Shown here: positions 33,973 through 41,600 of the stretch, in pieces | How the letters are laid out: the number at the start of each line of letters is the position of its first letter | How positions within the stretch are numbered: position 1 is the first letter of the stretch | From: a virus | DNA length: 64,000 nt | IMG/VR virus record: IMGVR_UViG_3300027917_000020 | Coordinates: 62,001 to 126,000 of that record | Direction: 5' to 3' (one strand) | The notes under the pieces: generated by a model | The model's database searches: none | Told to the model about the DNA's origin: nothing | What the model saw: the letters and a program-made list of their open reading frames with translations, nothing else | Translations under genes and position numbers: made by a program

Positions 33973-34010
33973 ATATTGCTCCAATTTATAGTTATCATAT
34001 CTATTTATTT

Positions 34011-35564
34011 TTAATCGGTAAAACTGTTTGACTGCTCAAGCCACGACCAATCTTCTATAAAATCTTCAATATCCGCCAGAATTCCCCAAACATCCTCTTC
34101 CCGGCGGTCTATAAACTTATAATTTTCATCTAAAATATTCATTTCAAAGAGGTAACATCCCCACATAAGTGCCATAACAAGGTCATCATGGGTATCTTTA
34201 CCGAAAAACTTGCCATCCTCTTCGATAAATGAGCCGAGTTCCATAAGGGTTCGCTCATCATATATGCGTAAACTGCCGTCCTCTATAATCTTTTTCATAA
34301 GCAGGGCGGCTTTTGTTTTAGTTCCCTTCTCTCCGCCTGTCGACCTGATGCCAATATTCTTTATTTTAGAACCAGAGTTAATAAGGTTTTCGTACTCATA
34401 TTCCCACCATAAGCGGTTTACAACCGGAGCACCCTCGCCATTATTCTCTACCATAATGAATGCGCTATTATAATATATGGCTAAACGATATATAACATCC
34501 GAAAAATCATATACATCCGTCATATTATCCTGAAATACGGCAATTTGCGTCATTTTAATCGGCACTACACTTTCGATTTTAAGCACATGAATACAAGAAT
34601 GGTTTTCACCAGTACCTTTTGCCGGGTCAACGCCTAAAACATATACCGCATTATCTATTGGTTTCTCCCATACTCTAAGTCGATTCTGCAAGTCAAGCAT
34701 AACAGGTGCTTTATCTTGGGTTAAAATTACCGATAAAACCTCCGGTTTAATAAGAGTATTGGTCGAACCGATAAACTCAACCGCAAATTCTTGGGCAAAC
34801 TTCTGCGGTCCTAAGTTCATTAATTGTTCTTCCGCCCATTCTTCATCACGGCCGGGAACCTCTTCCCACGAAACTCTCGTATGAGCAAACGTATTACGCT
34901 TACTTTCAGCGTCCACATATAGCTTATGGAATATGTTAAATAGACCATTCGGGGTCGAGATAATAATAATCTTGGATTTTCGGGAGGCCGAAATGGTAGG
35001 ATAGTTGGCAGCCCAGAACTCTTCCGCTTGATTTTCCGGTACAAAGGCAAACTCATCGCATACCAGTAGGTTCATTGCTTCACCACGGAATGCGTCCGCA
35101 GAGGTTGCGCTAATAACGATACGGGTTCCGTTATCAAAAACGATAGCGGTCTCCTGATATTTAACAACTCCGGGTTTTAACCAATTCGGGAGCTGTTCAT
35201 ACATACGTTTAATTCGGCTTAGTATCATTTTAGCCGATGATTCTTTATTTGATACTATACCAACGGTCTTATCCTTATGAAACATAGCAAACCACAACAC
35301 GTATGCCCCGACAATGGTCGTTTTACCACTTTGACGGCTACATAGGGCTATATTAAATCTATGTTTCTGAAATTTTTTAAGGAGTGTCCACTGATAACCA
35401 TACGGCTCAAACTGGACTTCACCCATATCTGGATTAACGATTTTTACATACTTAATAAAATACGTTACATCCTTTGAGCACTTCTGGAGTTCGGAAATTT
35501 GCTCTACATCATATTCTAACTCATCGTGCGGTCTCTTTACCGCACCGTCATACTTAATTGGCAT
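34011..35564 (-). CDS. terL: Terminase large subunit (T4 gp17-like)
   Basis: 517 residues. Walker A is S-R-Q-S-G-K-T-T near 78, Walker B is L-L-V-C-D-E-F near 165, and the coupling motif is I-S-T-P-N-G. The C-terminal nuclease has its first Asp in G-V-D-P-A-K-G-T-G near 312 and later D-T-H-D-D-L-V. It pumps DNA into the prohead and cuts the concatemer. Its ribosome binding site is inside a strong hairpin (35570-35605) that overlaps a late promoter. The gene lies immediately downstream of spoVR. Confidence 0.93.
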   Translation of the reverse strand: MPIKYDGAVKRPHDELEYDVEQISELQKCSKDVTYFIKYVKIVNPDMGEVQFEPYGYQWTLLKKFQKHRFNIALCSRQSGKTTIVGAYVLWFAMFHKDKTVGIVSNKESSAKMILSRIKRMYEQLPNWLKPGVVKYQETAIVFDNGTRIVISATSADAFRGEAMNLLVCDEFAFVPENQAEEFWAANYPTISASRKSKIIIISTPNGLFNIFHKLYVDAESKRNTFAHTRVSWEEVPGRDEEWAEEQLMNLGPQKFAQEFAVEFIGSTNTLIKPEVLSVILTQDKAPVMLDLQNRLRVWEKPIDNAVYVLGVDPAKGTGENHSCIHVLKIESVVPIKMTQIAVFQDNMTDVYDFSDVIYRLAIYYNSAFIMVENNGEGAPVVNRLWWEYEYENLINSGSKIKNIGIRSTGGEKGTKTKAALLMKKIIEDGSLRIYDERTLMELGSFIEEDGKFFGKDTHDDLVMALMWGCYLFEMNILDENYKFIDRREEDVWGILADIEDFIEDWSWLEQSNSFTD

Positions 35565-35569
35565 GAAAA

Positions 35570-35605
35570 AAATACCTCCGATATTTACAACTATCAGAGG
35601 TATTT
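35570..35605 (-). promoter_or_regulatory. Hairpin sequestering the terL ribosome binding site
   Basis: On the minus strand a 14-bp stem (one T-G pair) forms between 35605-35592 and 35583-35570, with an 8-nt loop. The GGAGG site of terL (35579-35575) is in the right arm. It is followed by a T run, so it may also terminate. Transcripts started at the late promoter 35608-35601 would lack most of the left arm. Confidence 0.75.
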
Positions 35606-35608
35606 ATA
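35601..35608 (-). promoter_or_regulatory. T4-type late promoter for terL
   Basis: TATAAATA on the minus strand, 36 nt before the terL ATG. The predicted start (about 35595) lies inside the left arm of the hairpin. Confidence 0.75.
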
Positions 35609-35629
35609 AATTAGATAAAGGTTTTTGGT

Positions 35630-37249
35630 TTATGGTGTAAAAATATTTGGATAAACTGCTTTAGCTATCAAAGGCGTTAAAGGATTGCCCGTATCAGCCG
35701 GAGCATCGGGAAGGTCTGCAGCCTCTTCAACTTCGTGTTTATTTTCTTTACGCTTAATTAATACAGGCTTTTTCTGAAATACAGTTTCAAGGATAATCTC
35801 CTTACCCCATAAATCGTAAATATGGTTTAACGTCTTTTTGGTATATTCCAGTTGAAGCTCCGCACCGGCATATTGATGTTTAAGGTATAATTTGCCTGCG
35901 CCTTCATAATCCACGTTTACTATTTCAACTTGAGGTATATGGCTATGGGCAAAACTGGCTACAATTAAATCCCGAATCTGCTTGTTATCGTGATTAGTTA
36001 CGATAAGGTCATATGACATCGGATTCTCCTTACCCACAAAAATATAAAGGTCAAGGTCATCAACCAATTCAACGGTTAAAAAGTTCTGCATAAAAAACCA
36101 ATCTTGGTATGATTTAAGCACTTTAAACATTTGATTGTGGCCGTCCATTGCTTTGGTATCCCAATTTTCTTTAACTTTTCGGTCTTGGCAATCTTCCCAA
36201 TCCCGTCCATGTCGGCCTTTATCCCATCGGGTAACTATATCTTCCCATATTTTGCTTCCGATGAGATAAGGATTCATAGCGGTTCGGTGCTTGGCCTTAA
36301 CGAGCGCATTGGCAAAATTATATTCCGCATGAGCTGTTCTATCCAGAGTACCTTCGGTAAACAGGTCACGCATTAATTTTTCATGCCAATATGTTGCGAA
36401 ACCTTCGTTCATATATTTGGTTTTAAGCTGTGGCCAAAAATACTGCCCTTCAGTCCGCAAAATCTCCAGTACATCTTTTTGCCAGTCTTCCAGTTTACGG
36501 GAATAATCTATAACATATCGGAGCAAATCACCGGCCGGTTCAATGGGCGTTTGGTTTTTAATCCTGCGCCATAGTTTTTGGTTATAAAGTTGAATATCCT
36601 GTTTAACTTTTTCTTCATCATCATGGGAAGTGGTTAAATCAGCATAATCGCTTTTATTGATTTTGTGGTCTTTGCGCTTCTGCATTTCAAATACCCGTGC
36701 CTTTTTCTCATCTTCGGTTTGGGTATCAAATGGTGAAGAATGAAATTGCAAAGAATGTCCGGCATCTATGGTCATTTCCAGTTCATCAATCCCATAGGCT
36801 TTTTCATATTCGTTTAGCCGTTTACGAGCATTATCCATAATCTGGATAATATCCTTCCGGGTATTCTGGAAGTATTTATTCATAGTAAAAAACGCCACGT
36901 GACCTATCACGTGCGCCATAACGAGGCATTGAACCCCGAAGGTATTGCTTTTCATAAGGTACGCACGTGAGGGGTCTGAATTAATTACAACCTCATACGG
37001 CAACCCATCGTACATATTTTCATTTATGGTACGAATTCGCTCATAATCCCGTCCGTATTTCCAGTTAGAAATGTTACCGGGAATGCGGTACGCCATAATC
37101 TCAAACATTTTCTGGTCTGGAATAACGTCCCATTCAATCTGGCAATAATTTAAACCGTAACCTTCGGCTAACTGGTTAAGGCGGTCTTCAATTTTAATCA
37201 GCCGTTGTAAATCATTGTTAGGAACTGGTTTATCCGGTTTATTATCCAT
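35630..37249 (-). CDS. spoVR: SpoVR family protein (YcgB-like)
   Basis: 539 residues (E. coli YcgB has 510). Recognisable stretches are L-P-Y-E-V-V-I-N-S-D-P near 85, M-A-H-V-I-G-H near 112, where cellular members have a conserved His-rich motif, and M-N-E-G-F-A-T-Y-W-H-E near 281. SpoVR is needed for the spore cortex in Bacillus. In proteobacteria it is linked with PrkA/YeaG and YeaH in stationary-phase stress responses. Here it lies 12 nt after yeaH with AAAGGAG before the ATG. The gene appears full length and undamaged. Confidence 0.9.
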   Translation of the reverse strand: MDNKPDKPVPNNDLQRLIKIEDRLNQLAEGYGLNYCQIEWDVIPDQKMFEIMAYRIPGNISNWKYGRDYERIRTINENMYDGLPYEVVINSDPSRAYLMKSNTFGVQCLVMAHVIGHVAFFTMNKYFQNTRKDIIQIMDNARKRLNEYEKAYGIDELEMTIDAGHSLQFHSSPFDTQTEDEKKARVFEMQKRKDHKINKSDYADLTTSHDDEEKVKQDIQLYNQKLWRRIKNQTPIEPAGDLLRYVIDYSRKLEDWQKDVLEILRTEGQYFWPQLKTKYMNEGFATYWHEKLMRDLFTEGTLDRTAHAEYNFANALVKAKHRTAMNPYLIGSKIWEDIVTRWDKGRHGRDWEDCQDRKVKENWDTKAMDGHNQMFKVLKSYQDWFFMQNFLTVELVDDLDLYIFVGKENPMSYDLIVTNHDNKQIRDLIVASFAHSHIPQVEIVNVDYEGAGKLYLKHQYAGAELQLEYTKKTLNHIYDLWGKEIILETVFQKKPVLIKRKENKHEVEEAADLPDAPADTGNPLTPLIAKAVYPNIFTP

Positions 37250-37261
37250 TGGTTCACTCCT

Positions 37262-38575
37262 TTACTTTTTTTGCTTTTCAAAAAGCATATGTTTTAAAGC
37301 AGGGAATACGTGGTCTCTGCTTTGAATAATGGATAGCAAAAATCGTTTTTCGTCATTCTTAAAAAAGGATGTTCCGCTATCTTTGGTCTCGCTAAAATTC
37401 CACGTCTTTTGAATCTCGTCTAAAAGAACGTGCCAGTTACCGTACATCATATCCTCTAACCTGATTTCGACATAAGATAACATATTAATATCTTTAGCAA
37501 GCATCTCTCCCATACGTCCTACTGTCAATTTGGGGTCCCAGTCTTCACCGTCTGAAATATAAACGCAATATACGTTCCATTCTTCAACGGGAAATTCGGT
37601 ATCTATAATATAGTTGCCCAATTCAAACGCACTGGCGCAAGAGGTTCCACCTGATTCGCCTTTATGGAAAAAGGTATCCTCATCAACCACTTGAGCGTCC
37701 GTTGTATGGGTAATAAATTTGATTTCCACGTTATCATAACACTTTTTAAGAAATTCAACAAGCCAAAATAACATTGAACGGGCGAGATATTTTTTATCTC
37801 GGGTCATTGAACCGGATACGTCCATCATACAAATAACAACCGCTTGTGATTGGTATTCAACATCGGGTTCAATTTGCTTATAACGCAGGTCATCATCGTT
37901 AATATAAACACCGTCCTGACGTTCCTTAACTTTATCAGCCGCAATTAATTCTAAGGCTTCGTTAATATCACCATGCGCTTGCCGTAATGCGTTATTAGCG
38001 GTATCTTCATCACAACCGGATTCTTCCATTATCTCGTGGACAAATGCGGTCATACGTTTTACGGCTTCGAGCAGGGTGCGTTTTTTATGAAGTCGTGGTC
38101 TAATACCTTTTTTGGATATGGTCTCAAATTTCCATCCTTTAGGCACGAGCTGTTTTGCCTTTGTTTTATCTTCAATCCACGGCAAACCTAAATCCTCAAA
38201 CATAATCTGGATAAGATAATCGATATCGACTTCAACATCCATATAATCAACACCGGGAATATTTCCGGGTTTATCGGGGTCACCGTCCCCGTCTCCGTCT
38301 TTGGGCTTACTATCAATTACATCGCCCGGTCCGGAATCCCCTTGACCGACTCCACCGACTCCGCCGTCGTTTTGTCCGTGTACAAAACGATAATCTTTCA
38401 AACCCCTAACTGGAATCCTTACTTTTTTACCACGCTTTTTAGTAATAATGGATTCTTCGGCAATAACATCACGGACGTTTTTGCGAATGGCATCATCTAT
38501 TTTTTCGTGGTGACGTTCGGCGTCTTTTTGTCCCTTTTCCGAAAAGTCCCACTCATCATGAACTACTATGCTCAT
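37262..38575 (-). CDS. yeaH: YeaH-like vWA protein (DUF444) with UBA-like insert
   Basis: 437 residues (E. coli YeaH has 427). The vWA metal-site motif D-V-S-G-S-M is at 252-257 and G-G-T-S follows near 311. A Gly/Asp-rich linker spans about 68-105, as in cellular YeaH. Where the cellular protein has a coiled coil, residues about 178-215 instead read G-C-D-E-D-T-A-N-N-A-L, then A-H-G-D-I-N-E-A-L-E-L-I, the pattern of a UBA/EF-Ts N-terminal three-helix domain. YeaH is the partner of the PrkA/YeaG AAA+ protein. GGAAGGAG precedes the ATG. Confidence 0.88.
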   Translation of the reverse strand: MSIVVHDEWDFSEKGQKDAERHHEKIDDAIRKNVRDVIAEESIITKKRGKKVRIPVRGLKDYRFVHGQNDGGVGGVGQGDSGPGDVIDSKPKDGDGDGDPDKPGNIPGVDYMDVEVDIDYLIQIMFEDLGLPWIEDKTKAKQLVPKGWKFETISKKGIRPRLHKKRTLLEAVKRMTAFVHEIMEESGCDEDTANNALRQAHGDINEALELIAADKVKERQDGVYINDDDLRYKQIEPDVEYQSQAVVICMMDVSGSMTRDKKYLARSMLFWLVEFLKKCYDNVEIKFITHTTDAQVVDEDTFFHKGESGGTSCASAFELGNYIIDTEFPVEEWNVYCVYISDGEDWDPKLTVGRMGEMLAKDINMLSYVEIRLEDMMYGNWHVLLDEIQKTWNFSETKDSGTSFFKNDEKRFLLSIIQSRDHVFPALKHMLFEKQKK

Positions 38576-38765
38576 CGGTATCTCCTTCCGTTTCTTTTTT
38601 ATTTGTTGCCGTAAACCCTAAAGTTCGAGTTTGTTTTTCTTCATTAAAAACTTTTACCTTTTCAATCCAAGCCGGTATCTTATCAAAATCTAAAAATTTA
38701 GCGGAATGAGTTGAAGCTTCGGCATCGCAATCTTTATTGTCTATCGTTATTTTAACTGTTATCAT
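38556..38765 (-). CDS. Small acidic protein between prkA and yeaH
   Basis: 69 residues. Start at 38765 is preferred because AGGAG is 6 nt upstream; an ATG two codons earlier is only 1 nt from it. The N-terminus reads M-I-T-V-K-I-T-I-D, a beta strand, and the C-terminal tail is Glu/Asp/Ser-rich. It overlaps yeaH by 20 nt. No homologue recognised; it may be an adaptor of the PrkA system by position. Confidence 0.55.
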   Translation of the reverse strand: MITVKITIDNKDCDAEASTHSAKFLDFDKIPAWIEKVKVFNEEKQTRTLGFTATNKKETEGDTDEHSSS

Positions 38766-38775
38766 TCTCATCTCC

Positions 38776-38838
38776 TAAAAAGAAGCCCCGCCTGCGCTTG
38801 AACATCACAGGCAGGGCTTTTATGAGACCAGTTGGACT
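38776..38838 (-). terminator. Intrinsic terminator after prkA
   Basis: On the minus strand the stem GCCCTGCCTG pairs with CAGGCGGGGC (10 bp, one T-G pair) and is followed by TTCTTTTT. A small hairpin ACCAGT-cca-ACTGGT lies just before it (about 38823-38838). The site separates prkA from the downstream small gene, yeaH and spoVR. Confidence 0.75.
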
Positions 38839-38847
38839 GGTAGGTAT

Positions 38848-40863
38848 TTAGGTCTTACGCAAAATCTCCCCGACAAAGGCCAGAAGCATATTAGCGCAAT
38901 TTTCGCAGTAGCCCTTTTCCAGAAGCGTCTTAAACGCTCGGCTCCGATGGCTTTTTGCCTTCGGGTTTGTATTGGTCGGGGATGCAATACTCAAGTTAAC
39001 GACATTCTTTAGGTCACCCATAAGTTTTTTCTCAATGGCTTCCCGTAATGGCGCATAACTATCAAACTTGAATTCTTCACCGGATTCCAGTGCCGTTGAT
39101 TTATGTACAAAGATACCATTTCTAAAGGTATCTTTTGAAGCGGCCGGTACGCCGATAAGTTCTTCAAGGCTTCGCATTAAGGTATCATCGGGGTCGCTAT
39201 ATTCGCCGGTAACGGAGTCCATAACCTTTTCCTTTTTACAGAAGGCTTCGCAGTGCTCCATATAGCGGTTAAATAGCTCTTGCGCCTGTTCGTCATAGGC
39301 GTATAAGAAGCCCCGATTAACTTCTTTTTTAGCCAGTTCTTTAAATTCCGAAACCACCGATTGTTTATCGGCCATAAGGGTATTAAGGTAATTTTTAATA
39401 TCCTCATCCTTAATACCAACGTGATGCTCGAAATTATGTTTTAAGGTACGGATAAGGTCTATCGGACTAACACAACCCTTCCAGACTCTCTTTTCCCCGT
39501 CCTTAAATTTGGCATCGGGATTTTCATTTCGACCGAGGGCGATGTTTAAGGCGTTAATAATAAAACGTGGACTGATACCTTCCATACCTTCGCCCAGTTT
39601 TTTGCCTTCTTCACGAAGGGCTTTAACGTCTATATCGGTCTTTTTAAATTCGTCCGATACTTCGCCATCATAAAGCTTCATCTTCTGGATGGGGCTTGTG
39701 ACTTTGGTCGATTTTTTAAGCCGTGATAATACGGCAAATTCGGCGGCAATCCGCAGGGTATGAGGAGCGATATGGATATCACGGAAGTCGGACTCCGCAA
39801 TCATCTTTTCGTAAATTTTAATCTCCTCGCTAACCTTGAGATTCCACGGAACCTTTACAACGTACATTCTGTCGTGTAAAGCTTCGTTTTTCTTTTCGGA
39901 ACGGAAGCTGTCATATTCCGTCTGGTTGGTATGGCTTAAAATGCTTGTATCAATATACATCTGCGGAAAACCGGGTGCTTTAATCAACTGCTCTTGGGCG
40001 GCTGAAATTAAAACGTAATGGAATTTAATATCCGCTTTTAAAATTTCGATGTATTCGATAATTCCACCATTGGCAACCTGAAGTTCGCCGTCAAACTGAT
40101 AACCACGTGGGTCGGTTTCACCGAATCGGGCAATTTTAGCCATGTTAACACGTCCGATAAGCTCGGTAACGTCTTGGCTTTTTGGGTCGGATGGCTGAAA
40201 CGTACCAATACAGGTTCGTTTCTGTTCCGATATATGAATCTGCTCTACCGGAATTTCTTCCCATTTTACAATGCCGTTTTCATCGGTGTATTTTTCTTCG
40301 ATTTCCTGTTGACAATGTGGGCATAAGAAACCTTCAATTTTAACACCTAACTGCTCTTCCCAAAAAGGTCTATCCTCTTCGGGAATAAGGTGTAAGGGTT
40401 CTTCGTGAATCGGGCATCCTTTAATGGCGTATTTTTCGGTTTCATCACGCTCAAGCCCTTTTTTAATAAGGCCTGCGATTGTTGATTTACCTGATGATAC
40501 AGGCCCCATCATAAGAAGGATACGCTTGCCCGTTTCGGTTCTTCGTGCGGCCGCTTTCATAAAGCGGAGCAAATCATGCAGGGCTTCAAGGGGACGGTCA
40601 CCGAAAATCTTGCCCTTGAAAAAATTATACTGGACAAGGTCTTCGTAACCTTGTGTTTTTAGCGCAGGGTCTACCGGACTCGTACCGTGTTTCATAATCA
40701 TATTATAAATACGTCCGGGCGCAAAGTTAGCAATTTCGGGATTTTCCTGTACCTTTTCCAGATACGCAATAACTGGCCCTTCCCAGTTAGCCCGACCTTT
40801 ACCTGTTTTTCTCTGTTCGAGAATAACCTTTCTAAAGTCGTCTGATTTCATCATTTTGTCCAT
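38848..40863 (-). CDS. prkA: PrkA/YeaG-like AAA+ serine protein kinase
   Basis: 671 residues (E. coli YeaG has 644). Start at 40863 has GGAG upstream; the frame extends five codons further. Walker A G-P-V-S-S-G-K-S is at 120-127. C-P-I-H-E-E-P-L-H-L-I-P near 155 and C-P-H-C near 189 match the PrkA core, with I-G-R-V-N near 243 and Y-I-E-I-L-K-A-D near 278. Cellular PrkA phosphorylates substrates on Ser and has been reported to act as an AAA+ protease. A host-type promoter lies upstream (40897-40925), and the gene is followed by a terminator, so it can be expressed early, on its own. Confidence 0.92.
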   Translation of the reverse strand: MDKMMKSDDFRKVILEQRKTGKGRANWEGPVIAYLEKVQENPEIANFAPGRIYNMIMKHGTSPVDPALKTQGYEDLVQYNFFKGKIFGDRPLEALHDLLRFMKAAARRTETGKRILLMMGPVSSGKSTIAGLIKKGLERDETEKYAIKGCPIHEEPLHLIPEEDRPFWEEQLGVKIEGFLCPHCQQEIEEKYTDENGIVKWEEIPVEQIHISEQKRTCIGTFQPSDPKSQDVTELIGRVNMAKIARFGETDPRGYQFDGELQVANGGIIEYIEILKADIKFHYVLISAAQEQLIKAPGFPQMYIDTSILSHTNQTEYDSFRSEKKNEALHDRMYVVKVPWNLKVSEEIKIYEKMIAESDFRDIHIAPHTLRIAAEFAVLSRLKKSTKVTSPIQKMKLYDGEVSDEFKKTDIDVKALREEGKKLGEGMEGISPRFIINALNIALGRNENPDAKFKDGEKRVWKGCVSPIDLIRTLKHNFEHHVGIKDEDIKNYLNTLMADKQSVVSEFKELAKKEVNRGFLYAYDEQAQELFNRYMEHCEAFCKKEKVMDSVTGEYSDPDDTLMRSLEELIGVPAASKDTFRNGIFVHKSTALESGEEFKFDSYAPLREAIEKKLMGDLKNVVNLSIASPTNTNPKAKSHRSRAFKTLLEKGYCENCANMLLAFVGEILRKT

Positions 40864-40896
40864 TAGGTCTCCTTTCATTTTATTTGAGGTATACCG

Positions 40897-40925
40897 ATTA
40901 TACCATTACCATAATAAAATGTAAA
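40897..40925 (-). promoter_or_regulatory. Host-type promoter for prkA
   Basis: On the minus strand TTTACA (40925-40920), 17-nt spacer, TATAAT (40902-40897). It is the same class as the promoters of the early region. Confidence 0.78.
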
Positions 40926-40942
40926 CGGCTAATTTTGTTTTA

Positions 40943-41449
40943 TTAATTATCAGTTGATTCTTTTTCTGAATCAGATTCATTGCCCCTACTTTCTAAGAGC
41001 TTGAGGACATCTTCACGGGACGCTATGATTAAATTTTGATTTTTTGGGCGGTCAATTTTATATGATTTTATTTGGACTTCCTTTTCTTTTAACAAAGCCA
41101 GTTTTTTCCGTATATCCAAATATTTGTTATAATTAGCATTATCAATTAATTTAGAACTGGCGGCAGTTATGGAGTTGATTATTTGACCGGCGACCTCCAC
41201 CAATCGGGCGGAAAAGTTACCGCTTTCCATCTCCTCTTTAACCATATCCAATATTTCATTTGCCCTTTCTATATTATTACGAAGGGCAGTTATATCAGAG
41301 GTTTCTTCTTCCCATTCTAACTCAAACGGGTCAGGCCCCTCATCCACGATTTCCGGTTCAACCACTTCGGGTTCGGCCGGAATATCAAATTGTTCTTCTA
41401 AATTTTGCCTATTCAAAGTTGGCACTACATCCTCCTCAACGCCCCACAT
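40943..41449 (-). CDS. terS: Probable terminase small subunit (T4 gp16-like)
   Basis: 168 residues from ATG at 41449. A GTG at 41425 has a better ribosome binding site (GAGGAGG) and may be the true start. An acidic, Pro-rich N-terminus (about 25-60) is followed by helices with R-L-V-E-V-A-G-Q-I-I-N, then S-K-L-I-D and K-L-A-L-L-K, the central coiled-coil pattern of gp16-type subunits. It lies between prkA and the major capsid gene, away from terL. Confidence 0.6.
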   Translation of the reverse strand: MWGVEEDVVPTLNRQNLEEQFDIPAEPEVVEPEIVDEGPDPFELEWEEETSDITALRNNIERANEILDMVKEEMESGNFSARLVEVAGQIINSITAASSKLIDNANYNKYLDIRKKLALLKEKEVQIKSYKIDRPKNQNLIIASREDVLKLLESRGNESDSEKESTDN

Positions 41450-41494
41450 CTATCTAAAAGTTCACACAAGGTTTAGAGTTCGGGGCTTCAAAGA

Positions 41495-41502
41495 TATTTA
41501 TA
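41495..41502 (-). promoter_or_regulatory. T4-type late promoter for terS
   Basis: TATAAATA on the minus strand, 45 nt before the ATG and directly beside the -10 box of an overlapping host-type promoter. Confidence 0.6.
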
Positions 41503-41531
41503 ATTATACCACAAAATTTATGGATTGTAAA
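41503..41531 (-). promoter_or_regulatory. Host-type promoter for terS
   Basis: On the minus strand TTTACA (41531-41526), 17-nt spacer, TATAAT (41508-41503). Confidence 0.7.
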
Positions 41532-41539
41532 TGAAGAGA

Positions 41540-41569
41540 AAAGCCCCGTCCCTTGCGGAACGAGGCTTT
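41540..41569 (-). terminator. Terminator after the major capsid gene
   Basis: A 13-bp stem (41569-41557 with 41552-41540) with a GCAA loop (GNRA type), followed on the minus strand by TCTC and an AT-rich stretch. The T run is weak in this direction, but the stem is perfect. Confidence 0.75.
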
Positions 41570-41600
41570 AATTTTTTTTAACTAACTAAAAATCTGGTTT

